NCBI RefSeq assembly: GCF_902141855.1
Contig: NZ_CABFVH010000044.1
Span: 1 to 47,075 of the forward strand
Reading direction: 5' to 3'
Source: Methylobacterium dankookense
Lineage (GTDB): Bacteria > Pseudomonadota > Alphaproteobacteria > Rhizobiales > Beijerinckiaceae
DNA length: 47,075 nucleotides
Position 1 is the stretch's first letter. Each line of letters opens with the position of its first letter. Shown here piece by piece: positions 16,440 to 24,897 of this stretch. A program made the translations under genes and the position numbers. The notes below the pieces were generated by a model. It searched no databases, had not been told where the DNA came from, and saw only the letters and a program-made list of their open reading frames with translations.

Positions 16440-18134
16440 ATGTCCGCCCCGCTCCACCTCGACCCCGACCTGATCGAGGCCGCCGCCCACGCCGCCGCCT
16501 GGCCCTTCGAGGAGGCGCGCAAGCTGTTGGCGAGGATCGAGCGCCGACCCAAGCACGAAGTGCTGTTCGAGACCGGCTACGGCCCGTCCGGCCTGCCACA
16601 TATCGGCACCTTCGGCGAGGTGGCGCGCACCTCGATGGTGCGCCACGCCTTCCGCGTGCTGACGAAGGACGCGGTGCCGACCCGGCTCATCGCCTTCTCG
16701 GACGACCTCGACGGCCTGCGCAAGGTGCCGGACAACGTGCCGAACCGCGAGATGCTGCGGGACGCGCTCAACCTGCCGCTGACCAAGGTGCCCGATCCGT
16801 TCGGCACCCACGACAGCTTCGGCGCGCACAACAACGCCGAGCTGCGCCGCTTCCTCGACGCCTTCGGCTTCGACTACGAATTCCGCTCGGCGACCGAATG
16901 CTACCGCTCGGGCGTGTTCGACGCGACGCTGCTGCTGGTGGCCGAGCGCTACCAGGCGGTGATGGACATCATGCTGCCGTCGCTCCGCGCCGAGCGCTCG
17001 GCGAGCTACTCGCCCTTCCTGCCGATCCACCCGGTGACCGGCCACGTCATGCAGGTGCCGATCGACGAGGTCCGGCCCGCCAAGGGCACGCTGGTCTGGC
17101 GCGACCCCGCCACGGGCGAGGCCTACGAGACGCCGGTGACCGGCGGCCACGCCAAGCTGCAATGGAAGCCCGACTGGGCGATGCGCTGGGTCGCGCTCGG
17201 CGTCGATTACGAGATGGCCGGCAAGGACCTGATCGACTCGGTCAAGCTCTCCGGCCAGATCGCCCGCGCGCTCGGGGCCGAGCCGCCCGAGGGCTTCAAC
17301 TACGAGCTCTTCCTCGACGAGAAGGGCCAGAAGATCTCGAAGTCGAAGGGCAACGGCCTGACGATCGACGAGTGGCTCGCCTACGGCACGCCGGATTCGC
17401 TCGCGCTGTTCATGTACAACAAGCCGCGCGAGGCCAAGCGCCTGTTCTTCGACGTGATCCCGCGCCACGTCGACGAGTATCTCAACGTCCTCGACCGTTA
17501 CCCGAAGCAGGACGCCAAGCTCCGCCTCGGCAACCCGGTCTGGCACCTGCACGCGGGCGCGCCGCCGACTCTCGAGACGGTGGAAGGCGGCTCCGTCAAC
17601 TTCGCGATGCTCCTCAACCTCGCGGCGGTGGCCAATACCGAGGAGAAGGGCGTGCTCTGGGGCTTCATCCGTCGCTACGCGCCGGGCACCGGGCCGGAGA
17701 CGCATCCCTATCTCGACCGGCTGGTCGGCCACGCGCTCGCCTATTTCCGGGACTTCGTGCGCCCGGCCAAGAGCTACCGCGAACCGACGCCGGAGGAGCG
17801 CGCGGCGCTGGAGGATCTCTCCGCCACCCTCGCCGACCAGGCCGGCTCGACCGATCCGGAGGCGCTCCAGGCCGTGGTCTACGAGGTGGGCCGGCGGCAC
17901 TTCCCGGACCTCTCGGGCAAGGCCAAGAGCCCGGACGGGCGGCCCGGCGTGTCGCAGGCGTGGTTCACCACGATCTACAACGTGCTGTTCGGCGAGGCGC
18001 GCGGGCCCCGCTTCGGCTCCTTCGTCGCCCTCTACGGCGTCGCGGAGACGCGGGCCCTCATCGCCAAGGCGCTCTCGGGCGAGCTGCTCGCCGAGCACGC
18101 GGCCTTCACCGCGAGGCGCAAGGCGGCGGAGTAA
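16440..18134 (+). CDS. lysK: Class I lysyl-tRNA synthetase
   Basis: 564 aa. Class I signature motifs are plain: HIGH-type H54-IGTF (GPSGLPHIGTFGEV) and KMSKS-type KISKSKGN starting at K298. It attaches lysine to tRNA-Lys in the cytoplasm. Most bacteria use the unrelated class II LysRS. The class I form occurs in archaea, alphaproteobacteria and some others, so this supports the taxonomic guess. Own promoter upstream; convergent with the next gene, with a hairpin repeat in between. Confidence 0.96.
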   Translation: MSAPLHLDPDLIEAAAHAAAWPFEEARKLLARIERRPKHEVLFETGYGPSGLPHIGTFGEVARTSMVRHAFRVLTKDAVPTRLIAFSDDLDGLRKVPDNVPNREMLRDALNLPLTKVPDPFGTHDSFGAHNNAELRRFLDAFGFDYEFRSATECYRSGVFDATLLLVAERYQAVMDIMLPSLRAERSASYSPFLPIHPVTGHVMQVPIDEVRPAKGTLVWRDPATGEAYETPVTGGHAKLQWKPDWAMRWVALGVDYEMAGKDLIDSVKLSGQIARALGAEPPEGFNYELFLDEKGQKISKSKGNGLTIDEWLAYGTPDSLALFMYNKPREAKRLFFDVIPRHVDEYLNVLDRYPKQDAKLRLGNPVWHLHAGAPPTLETVEGGSVNFAMLLNLAAVANTEEKGVLWGFIRRYAPGTGPETHPYLDRLVGHALAYFRDFVRPAKSYREPTPEERAALEDLSATLADQAGSTDPEALQAVVYEVGRRHFPDLSGKAKSPDGRPGVSQAWFTTIYNVLFGEARGPRFGSFVALYGVAETRALIAKALSGELLAEHAAFTARRKAAE

Positions 18135-18174
18135 GTCCGGGATCCGAGAGGGGTCACCCCTTTGGCGGGGTATC

Positions 18175-18214
18175 GGGGCGGAGCCCTGATCTTCGATGAC
18201 CAGGGCTCCGCCCC
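18175..18214. repeat. Family B palindrome / bidirectional terminator-like hairpin, copy 1
   Basis: GGGGCGGAGCCCTG (18175-18188) pairs perfectly with CAGGGCTCCGCCCC (18201-18214), a 14-bp stem. It sits between the convergent ends of lysK and the FAD/NAD(P)-binding protein gene. Related sequence stands at 28146-28210, also between convergent genes. Confidence 0.75.
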
Positions 18215-18249
18215 GGCCCCGCGAGAGGGCTGCGCCCGCTCGACCCGGG

Positions 18250-19608
18250 CTATCGGCGCAGGGCCTCCGCGACCGCGCGGGCGAGGGCGGCAGCCTGGTT
18301 GCGGATGTCGGGCACGGCCGTGCATTCCCAGAGCGCGCCGCGGAGGAGCGGCCCCAGCGTCCAGAGCGGGGCGTCGCCGACGAGCGAGAGGTCGGGCCGC
18401 ACGTCGAGGCCGATGCCGAAGGGGCCCGGCCGCACGAGGCCGCGACCGATCAGCCGGCGCAGCAGCGGGTCCGCCGTCTCGGCGACGCGGCCGATGCCGC
18501 GGGCGTCGAGGAGGCCCTGCACGGGCAGCCGCTCGCTCTCCTGCGAACCGCGAGGCCGGAATTCGACCACGGCCTCGTCCGGCCTGTCCGCGATGGCGAG
18601 GATCCGGCCCGCGCGGATCCGCAGCGTCCCCGCCGCGATCTCGGCGGCGATGGCCGCGCCCGCGGGCGGCGCGGCGCGGTGGCGGTGCACGTCCCAGAAC
18701 GGCCGGAGATGGCGCAGGAAGCGCGCCCGCTCGCGCTCGGGCAGGCCGAGCCAGAGCGCGTCGGTGACCGGGCGCAGGGCGTCGATCACCCCGTGCCAGC
18801 CGATGCCGGCGGCGGCGGCCGCGGCGACCTCGCGGCGGATCCGGCCGAGGAGGCGCGTCAGCGAGGCGGAATCGGCGGGCGTGATCTCCGGCTGCGGCCA
18901 GACATCGACAGGCGCGTGCACGCTGGAGACCTGCCCGCGCCGGGAGACGGCGACGATGCGGCCGGCGAAGCCGTGACGGCGGAGCGCCAGTACCGCATCG
19001 ACCATGCTGAGGCCCGTGCCGACCACCAGCACCGCGCGGTCGGGATGCAGGCGGCCGAACCCCTCCGGGCGCCAGGGATCGAGCCGGTGCCGGCTCGCCG
19101 GCTCCTCGGGGGCGGCGAGGTTGCCCATGGCCAGCACCGCGGCGGCCACGGGAAAGCGCTGGCCGCCCTCGCTCGTCAGCACGAGCCCTTCGCCCGTCGG
19201 CGCGATGTCGGTGATCGCGTCGTTGACGAGATGCAGGCGCGGCGCCGCGCCCTCCGTCACCGCCCCGGTCAGGAGTTCGGCGAGGTAGCGCCCGTAGAGG
19301 CCGCGCGCGGCGAAGGTCCCGGCCGGGCTGCGGCGCACGCCCTCGTCCGGCTCGGCGCCCGCGAGCCAGGCCTCGAAATGGCCCGGCCGGTCGGGGAAGG
19401 CGCTCATGTTCGCGGCGCGGACGTTGAGCAGGTGGTCCGGGTTCCCGGTGCCGTAGGCGCGCCCGCGGCCGAAGCGCTCGGCCCGCTCGCAGAGCAGCAC
19501 CGGCCGCTCCGGCGGGAGCTGCGCGAGGAGCTGGATCGCCGCCACGGTGCCGCTGAAGCCCGCCCCGATCACGGCCACGGGCAGGGCGGAACGCGATGGC
19601 TCGGACAT
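18250..19608 (-). CDS. FAD/NAD(P)-binding oxidoreductase (NAD_binding_9-like)
   Basis: 452 aa from the ATG at 19606-19608. The N-terminal Rossmann motif is VAVIGAGFSGTVAAIQLL. A RAYGTGNPDHLLNVRAANMS segment typical of the HcnC/Lpx-like FAD-NAD(P)-binding family follows near residue 50, and a second dinucleotide motif VLVVGTGLSMVDAVLAL near residue 195. The family is poorly characterised; members oxidise small molecules or form part of siderophore or amino-acid metabolism. Nothing in the neighbourhood fixes the substrate. Confidence 0.8.
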   Translation of the reverse strand: MSEPSRSALPVAVIGAGFSGTVAAIQLLAQLPPERPVLLCERAERFGRGRAYGTGNPDHLLNVRAANMSAFPDRPGHFEAWLAGAEPDEGVRRSPAGTFAARGLYGRYLAELLTGAVTEGAAPRLHLVNDAITDIAPTGEGLVLTSEGGQRFPVAAAVLAMGNLAAPEEPASRHRLDPWRPEGFGRLHPDRAVLVVGTGLSMVDAVLALRRHGFAGRIVAVSRRGQVSSVHAPVDVWPQPEITPADSASLTRLLGRIRREVAAAAAAGIGWHGVIDALRPVTDALWLGLPERERARFLRHLRPFWDVHRHRAAPPAGAAIAAEIAAGTLRIRAGRILAIADRPDEAVVEFRPRGSQESERLPVQGLLDARGIGRVAETADPLLRRLIGRGLVRPGPFGIGLDVRPDLSLVGDAPLWTLGPLLRGALWECTAVPDIRNQAAALARAVAEALRR

Positions 19609-19783
19609 GGGAACGGAGGCTCGGAGATCGGCGCGGGTCGTCGCGGGCGGGCGCGGGATCATAGGCCGCGGCGGCGGTGGCCGCCATGAAACGGCCCTTC
19701 CTTCTCGACGCGCCGCGGCGAAGACCCTCGCTCGCGCGGGCGGGATGCGGGGAAGGATCTCGCCGGGCGCCCCGGACGGGGCG

Positions 19784-20509
19784 CTATTCGCGCTTGATCA
19801 CCCGGTCGACCACGAGGTCGGACCAGAAGCCGGGGCGGAAGTCGCGCTTCAGCGCCTCGGGGTCGTAGACGGTCTCGACCCAGGTGATGAAGTCGAGGCC
19901 CTTCGCCTCGCCCTCGGCGAGGTAGCGGGCGAAGAACGCGTCGAGAATGCCGGTCTTGGCGAAGCGGAAATGTCCGTAGCGGGCCGAGAGCTGGCGCGCC
20001 GCCTCGCGCACCGGCCGGCCCTCGTGCAGGATCAGGTAGAGGGCGGCGGCAAGCCCCGCCCGGTCCGCCCCCGACTTGCAATGCATCACCGCCGGGTACT
20101 CGATGCCGGCGAAGACGTCGCGGGCGGCGAGCAGGGTCTCCTTGGCCGGCGCCTCGCGCGAGCGCAGCACGAACTCGACGAGCTTGAGGCCGTGACGCTC
20201 GCAGGCCTCGCGCTGGAGCGGCCAGGATCCGTGCTCGCGCCCGCCGCGGAGCGAGATGACGGTGCGCACGCCCTCGCGCCGGAAGCGGGCGAGCTGGTGG
20301 GGGCCGGGCTGGGCCGAGCGCCAGAGATCGCCCGCGCCGACCCGGTGGCGGTTGAGATAGGCGAGGCGGAACACCCCGTGGTCGAGGAACAGCATGTTCG
20401 CCCAGGCCATCAGCCGCGCGCCCGGGCCGGCGATCGGCCGCTCGAAGCGGGCGATGCGCGCCATGCGCCGGGCGTAGCGCGTCTCGGGCTTGAGAAAGCG
20501 GTTGAACAC
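19784..20509 (-). CDS. Dual-specificity/tyrosine phosphatase family protein
   Basis: 241 aa. The Cys-based phosphatase loop HCKSGADRAG is present near residue 140, and GDLWRSAQPGPHQLARF with VRTVISLRGGREHGSW are typical upstream elements of this bacterial family. The substrate may be a phosphoprotein or a lipid phosphate. No transmembrane segment or signal peptide is seen. Single gene, divergent from the GNAT gene. Confidence 0.85.
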   Translation of the reverse strand: MFNRFLKPETRYARRMARIARFERPIAGPGARLMAWANMLFLDHGVFRLAYLNRHRVGAGDLWRSAQPGPHQLARFRREGVRTVISLRGGREHGSWPLQREACERHGLKLVEFVLRSREAPAKETLLAARDVFAGIEYPAVMHCKSGADRAGLAAALYLILHEGRPVREAARQLSARYGHFRFAKTGILDAFFARYLAEGEAKGLDFITWVETVYDPEALKRDFRPGFWSDLVVDRVIKRE

Positions 20510-20673
20510 GGAGGCTCTTCGTCATTCCGGGCGGGGAACCGCCTCTACCAGCCGCGACGGAGCGCGGCAATTTTCGGCATCAGGCTTGCCTTGTCTTTGC
20601 CGGGATCGAGACTGAACCTTGCGGCCCGCGGCGCCGTTGTCCGCCGGCAGCATCAACGGGAAAGGGCCCGGCC

Positions 20674-21183
20674 ATGAGCACGCGCAGCACCACGAGCATC
20701 CGTCGGGCCCGCGACGGCGATGTCGAGGGCCTGTCGCAGGTGTTCGATGCGGCGTGGCGCGAGGCCTATCGCGGCATCATCCCGGGGGTGGCCCTGGAGC
20801 GGATGATCGTGCAGCGCGACCGGGCCTGGTGGCGCGGCGCCTTGCGCCGGGGCCGGCCGGTCGCCGTGGTGGAGACGGGCGACGCCGTGGTGGGCTACGC
20901 CACCTACGGCCGCGCCCGCAGCCGCAGCATCGGCACCGAGGGCGAGGTCGACGAGCTCTACCTCCTGCCGGAATACCAGGGCCTCGGCCTCGGCCGGCGC
21001 CTGTTCCGCGCCGTGCGCAACGATCTCGGCGACCACGGGCTGACCCGGGTCGGCGCCTGGGCGCTGGAGGACAACCACCGCGCCGCGGGCTTCTACGAGG
21101 GTCTCGGCGGCCGGGCCGGGCCGCGCGTCCTCGACCGGGTGGGCGGCGTCTCCCTGGCGAAGGTGGGCTACGTGTTCACCTGA
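20674..21183 (+). CDS. GNAT family N-acetyltransferase
   Basis: 169 aa. It contains the acetyl-CoA-binding region VDELYLLPEYQGLGLGRRLF (Q/RxxGxG/A pattern) near residues 88-107, followed by GVWALxDNxRAxxFYxxLGG-like sequence (GAWALEDNHRAAGFYEGLGG) of GNAT enzymes. Acceptor unknown. A palindrome TCCCGCG...CGCGGGA after the stop (21200-21220) may terminate it. The next gene, ppa, begins 127 nt downstream. Confidence 0.88.
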   Translation: MSTRSTTSIRRARDGDVEGLSQVFDAAWREAYRGIIPGVALERMIVQRDRAWWRGALRRGRPVAVVETGDAVVGYATYGRARSRSIGTEGEVDELYLLPEYQGLGLGRRLFRAVRNDLGDHGLTRVGAWALEDNHRAAGFYEGLGGRAGPRVLDRVGGVSLAKVGYVFT

Positions 21184-21199
21184 TCCTCGGGGTTGACGC

Positions 21200-21220
21200 T
21201 CCCGCGCGATCGTCGCGGGA
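21200..21220 (+). terminator. Possible terminator hairpin after GNAT gene
   Basis: TCCCGCG-CGATCGT-CGCGGGA: a 7-bp GC stem just after the stop codon, without a clear T tract, so termination strength is doubtful. Confidence 0.35.
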
Positions 21221-21310
21221 CCTGCCTTATGGGCAATTTGATATTCACGGCGTCGGCTTTACAGAGAGCGCCGAAGGGCTCGCTCGACGGTGGGCCGGGA
21301 GACGACACCC

Positions 21311-21844
21311 ATGAACATCGACGCCATCTCGGTCGGCAAGAACCCGCCTCACGACGTCAACGTGATCATCGAGGTGCCGCTCGGCGGCGAGCCGATCAAG
21401 TACGAGATGGACAAGGAGGCCGGCACGCTGGTCGTGGACCGGTTCCTCTACACGCCGATGTTCTATCCGGGGAATTACGGCTTCATCCCGCACACGCTCT
21501 CGGGCGACGGTGACCCGTGCGACGTGCTGGTGGCCAACACCCGCGCCATCGTGCCGGGCGCGATCATCAGCGTGCGCCCCGTGGGCGTGCTGGTGATGCA
21601 GGACGACGGCGGCGAGGATGAGAAGATCATCGCCGTGCCCTCGCGCAAGCTGACCCAGCGCTACAACCGGGTCGAGAACTACACCGACCTGCCCGAGATC
21701 ACGATCAGCCAGATCCAGCACTTCTTCGAGCACTACAAGGACCTGGAGCCCGGCAAGTGGGTCAAGATCGTCCGCTGGGGCGACAGGGCCGAGGCCGAGC
21801 GCCTGATCCTTGAGGGCATCGAGCGCGCCAAGGCGCAGAAGTAG
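21311..21844 (+). CDS. ppa: Inorganic pyrophosphatase (family I)
   Basis: 177 aa from the ATG at 21311, with GGGAGA upstream. Family I signatures are present: EVPLGGEPIKYEMDKEAGTL, YPGNYGFIPHTLSGDGDPCD (the D-x-D-P-x-D metal site as DGDPCD) and later YKDLEPGKWVKIVRWG. It hydrolyses pyrophosphate to phosphate in the cytoplasm and drives biosynthetic reactions. Single gene, convergent with the following monooxygenase gene. Confidence 0.97.
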   Translation: MNIDAISVGKNPPHDVNVIIEVPLGGEPIKYEMDKEAGTLVVDRFLYTPMFYPGNYGFIPHTLSGDGDPCDVLVANTRAIVPGAIISVRPVGVLVMQDDGGEDEKIIAVPSRKLTQRYNRVENYTDLPEITISQIQHFFEHYKDLEPGKWVKIVRWGDRAEAERLILEGIERAKAQK

Positions 21845-21855
21845 TCCTGAAGGAC

Positions 21856-21930
21856 GCCGGGGCGCTGCCCCGGCACCCTGCCCAAGAGACCTCGCCCAAG
21901 CGACCCCGCCCAAGGGACACAGTCCCTTGG
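21856..21930. repeat. Paired hairpins between ppa and the UbiH-family gene (family B-related)
   Basis: GCCGGGG-CGCT-GCCCCGGC-type hairpin (21856-21874) and CCAAGGGA-CACAG-TCCCTTGG (21910-21930). The second arm motif is almost the same as CCAAAGGGA...TCCCTTTGG at 28190-28210. Position between convergent genes suggests a terminator for both strands. Confidence 0.65.
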
Positions 21931-21939
21931 GAAGCCCCG

Positions 21940-23208
21940 TTATAGGGGCTCGCCGCGCAGAAGGCGGGGGCCGCGGCTCGCGGCGGCCTCGCCGGCGAAG
22001 AAGCGCTTTAGCCCCGGCAACCGGTCGACCATCCCGAGGCCGAGGTCGCGGGCGAGGCGCACGGTCAGGCTGTCGTTCGAGAACAGCCGGTTGAGCCCGT
22101 CGGTGGCTGCCGCCATCGCCACCGTGTCGAAGCGGCGGGCGCGCTCGTAATCCGCCAGCACATCCGGGCCGCCCGGGTCGAGCCCGAGGCGCAACGCCTC
22201 CGTCACCGCCTCCGCCAGGGCCGCCGCGTCGGCGAGGCCGAGATTGAGCCCCTGGCCGGCGAGTGGATGGATCACGTGCGCGGCATCCCCTAAGAGCGCC
22301 AGCCGCTCGGCGCGGAAGCGCCGCGCCACGCCGAGGGCCAGCGGATGCGCGCTCGGGCCGTCCTCCAGCGCGATGCGACCGAGTTCCGGCGTGAAGCGGC
22401 GCTCGATCTCGGCGAGCACGTCCTGCGCATCCCCGCCGAGGAGCGCCGGCACGTCGGCCGCCCGCTCCGTCCAGACGATCGAGGACCGGTGCCCCAGCCG
22501 GCCGCCATCGGCGAGCGGCAGCACCGCAAAGGGCCCGCTCGGCAGGAAGTGCTGGAAGGCGCGGCCCCCGTGCGGGCGCTCGTGCGAGAGCGTGGCGACG
22601 ATGCCCGATTGCGGGTAGGCACGGCCGACCCAGCCGATCCCGGCCGCCTCGCGCAGGCGCGAGCGCGCCCCGTCCGCCGCGACGAGGAGGCTCGCCCGCA
22701 GGGCGCGCCCGTCACCGAGTTCCACCGCGACCGCGCCGGCCTCCACGGGCGCGCGGCGGATCCCCTCCGGAACTAGATCGACCTCGGCCGCGCGGCAGGC
22801 GGAGAGCAGGGCGGCGGCCAGCGGCTCGGCCTCGACCATGTGGGCGAGGGGCTCGCCCGGCTCCCGGTCCGCCTCCGCACCGAAGGTGAGGAAGGCCGGG
22901 CGCACCGGATCGGCGAGGCGGCTGTCGCTGATCACCATCTCGGTGACCGCCTGCGCGCCGGGCCCGAGCTCCGTCCAGATGCCGAGGCACTCCAGCATGC
23001 GGCGGCCGCCGGCCGCCACCGCGTAGGCGCGGCCCCGGTGCCGGACGGCCCCGGCCTTCAGCGCCGGATCGCAGACCGTGACGGCGAGCGCCGGCCCGTG
23101 CGCCCGCTTCAGGGCGAGGGCGAGGGTCAGGCCGGCGAGGCCGGCTCCGGCCACGACGAGGCTGCGGCCGCGGCGCGTCCCGGGGCTTGCCGCCGTCGAT
23201 CCTGTCAT
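21940..23208 (-). CDS. UbiH/UbiF/Coq6-family FAD monooxygenase
   Basis: 422 aa from the ATG at 23206-23208. GxGxxG FAD motif LVVAGAGLAGLTLALAL near residues 17-33; conserved AADGARSRLREAAGI (DG motif) near residue 175; and second FAD motif GDAAHVIHPLAGQGLNLGLA near residue 315. These are the three signatures of the ubiquinone-biosynthesis hydroxylases. It likely hydroxylates a ubiquinone precursor ring; which position cannot be told from sequence. Divergent from tesB. Confidence 0.9.
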   Translation of the reverse strand: MTGSTAASPGTRRGRSLVVAGAGLAGLTLALALKRAHGPALAVTVCDPALKAGAVRHRGRAYAVAAGGRRMLECLGIWTELGPGAQAVTEMVISDSRLADPVRPAFLTFGAEADREPGEPLAHMVEAEPLAAALLSACRAAEVDLVPEGIRRAPVEAGAVAVELGDGRALRASLLVAADGARSRLREAAGIGWVGRAYPQSGIVATLSHERPHGGRAFQHFLPSGPFAVLPLADGGRLGHRSSIVWTERAADVPALLGGDAQDVLAEIERRFTPELGRIALEDGPSAHPLALGVARRFRAERLALLGDAAHVIHPLAGQGLNLGLADAAALAEAVTEALRLGLDPGGPDVLADYERARRFDTVAMAAATDGLNRLFSNDSLTVRLARDLGLGMVDRLPGLKRFFAGEAAASRGPRLLRGEPL

Positions 23209-23345
23209 CACGAGCCCTCGGTGGTCCGCCTCGCGGGGGGAGGTGGGGCGCCCGGCCGGTCCGGGCAATGCGGCATGGATTGCCAAGCCGCGGGCCTTAT
23301 GTCGAATCGCGCGAGCCGGGGGCATCCGGACACAGCAGCAGGACC

Positions 23346-24209
23346 ATGACCGACATCCTCGCCGAACTCCTCGACATCCTCGACCTCGAGCGCCTGGAGG
23401 AGGACCTGTTCCGCGGCGTGAGCCCGAAGGTGAGCTGGCCCCGGGTGTTCGGGGGCCAGGTGGTGGCGCAGGCTCTGGTGACCGCGACCCGCACCGTGCC
23501 GCCGAGCCGGCCGCCGCACTCGCTGCACGCCTACTTCCTCCTCGGCGGCGACCCGAAGGCGCCGATCGTCTACGAGGTCGAGCGCATCCGCGACGGCGGC
23601 AGCTTCACCACGCGCCGGGTCAAGGCGATCCAGCACGGCCGGGCGATCTTCGCCACCTCGATCTCCTTCCACGCGGAGGAGGAAGGCTACGCCCACCAAA
23701 CCTCGATGCCGCAGGCCCCGGACCCGGATTCGCTGCCCAGCGTGAAGTCCCTGATCGCCAAGGGCATCCCCAACCTGCCGCCCGCGATCAGCGGCTACTT
23801 CGCCCGCGAGCGGCCGATCGAGCTGAAGCCGGTGGACCTGCGCCGCTACCTCGAGCCCGGCCCGGCCGAGCCCCATTGCAACGTCTGGCTGCGGGCGGTG
23901 GCGCGCCTGCCGGACGATCCGGCGATCCATCAGGCCGTGCTCGCCTACGCCTCCGACATGACGCTGCTCGACGCCTCGCTGATCGCGCATGGGCGCTCGG
24001 TCTTCGATCCCGAGATCCAGTCGGCGAGCCTCGACCACGCGCTCTGGTTCCACCGGCCGTTCCGGGCCGATTCCTGGCTGCTCTACGCCCAGGACAGCCC
24101 GTTCTCCGGAGGCGCCCGCGGCTTCTCCCGCGGCCAGATCTTCGACCGGGACGGGGCGCTGGTCGCGTCGGTGGCGCAGGAAGGCCTGATCCGGCCGCGG
24201 ACGCGCTGA
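23346..24209 (+). CDS. tesB: Acyl-CoA thioesterase II
   Basis: 287 aa, start at 23346 after AGCAGGACC. Two hot-dog domains. Visible TesB signatures are RVFGGQVVAQAL, HSLHAYFLLGGDP, GGSFTTRRV and, in the second half, YASDMTLLDASLIAHG and SLDHALWFHRPFRADSWLLY (the Asp of YASD and the Thr/Gln set of the active site). It cleaves acyl-CoA to free acid and CoA. An in-frame upstream start would add 53 residues unlike the family. Confidence 0.95.
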   Translation: MTDILAELLDILDLERLEEDLFRGVSPKVSWPRVFGGQVVAQALVTATRTVPPSRPPHSLHAYFLLGGDPKAPIVYEVERIRDGGSFTTRRVKAIQHGRAIFATSISFHAEEEGYAHQTSMPQAPDPDSLPSVKSLIAKGIPNLPPAISGYFARERPIELKPVDLRRYLEPGPAEPHCNVWLRAVARLPDDPAIHQAVLAYASDMTLLDASLIAHGRSVFDPEIQSASLDHALWFHRPFRADSWLLYAQDSPFSGGARGFSRGQIFDRDGALVASVAQEGLIRPRTR

Positions 24210-24250
24210 CGCGGCGCCAATGAGCAAAACCTGCTTCCGAACGCACCAAT

Positions 24251-24265
24251 CTGCATAAAATGCAG
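24251..24265. promoter_or_regulatory. Perfect inverted repeat upstream of glnK
   Basis: CTGCAT-AAA-ATGCAG within an AT-rich patch unusual for this window, about 109 bp upstream of the sigma-54-like element of glnK. It is a candidate activator-binding site; the identity of the binder is not known from sequence. Confidence 0.45.
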
Positions 24266-24373
24266 GCAAAAGCTTGGCCATAAGCCAGGCATCTCGCGGG
24301 TGCGAACGTCTAAAGCATGGGCAGATCAGCGTAATCCCGAAACGTTCCGGCCCGCGGCGTCAAGACCCGGTCA

Positions 24374-24390
24374 TGGCATAGTCCTTGAAT
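24374..24390 (+). promoter_or_regulatory. glnK: Sigma-54-like promoter of glnK-amtB
   Basis: TGGCATAGTCCTTGAAT has the -24 TGGCA block and a -12 block TTGA with correct 10-bp spacing after GG, but A replaces the usual C of the -12 GC. A start near 24399 would give a leader of about 105 nt. Known NtrC/RpoN control of glnK-amtB supports it. Confidence 0.45.
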
Positions 24391-24503
24391 GAGCCCGCGC
24401 CGAACGCGGGGCCATTCCGGCTCGCCGCGGGCAACCCGGACCGGGTCGCCGCGCCCGTGACGGCGCAGGCCCCGGTTCCAACCGGAAACAGGGGGCACGG
24501 CCC

Positions 24504-24842
24504 ATGAAGATCGTGATGGCCATCATCAAGCCGTTCAAGCTGGAAGAGGTGCGCGACGCCCTCACCGGCATCGGCGTGCACGGCCTGACGGTGACCGAGG
24601 TCAAGGGCTACGGCCGGCAGAAGGGCCATACGGAGATCTACCGCGGCGCCGAGTACGCCGTGAGCTTCCTGCCCAAGCTGAAGATCGAGGTGGCGGTGCC
24701 CTCCGACCTGACCTCGAGCGTGATCGACGCCATCGCGGGCGCGGCGCGCACCGGCCAGATCGGCGACGGCAAGATCTTCGTGATGCCGCTGGAGAAGGCG
24801 GTCCGCATCCGCACCGGCGAGACCGACGCCGACGCCCTCTGA
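24504..24842 (+). CDS. glnK: P-II nitrogen regulatory protein GlnK
   Basis: 112 aa, the exact family length. The T-loop with uridylylation site Tyr51 is intact (GYGRQKGHTEIYRGAEY). The B-loop region IAGAARTGQIGDGKIFV and the C-loop end follow. GlnK reports 2-oxoglutarate, ATP and nitrogen status, and binds AmtB to block ammonium uptake. The amtB gene follows after 55 nt, the classical pair. Confidence 0.97.
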   Translation: MKIVMAIIKPFKLEEVRDALTGIGVHGLTVTEVKGYGRQKGHTEIYRGAEYAVSFLPKLKIEVAVPSDLTSSVIDAIAGAARTGQIGDGKIFVMPLEKAVRIRTGETDADAL

Positions 24843-24897
24843 GCCCTCCGGCCCAGACCCTTTCCTTTCACCACCGACAAACGCGACCGGGAGTCTC

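Noticed and set aside
24274..24291. TTGGCCATAAGCCAGGCATC as the sigma-54 promoter of glnK
   Set aside because: The GG and GC are 11 bp apart instead of 10, so it fails the strict RpoN spacing; the site at 24374 fits better.
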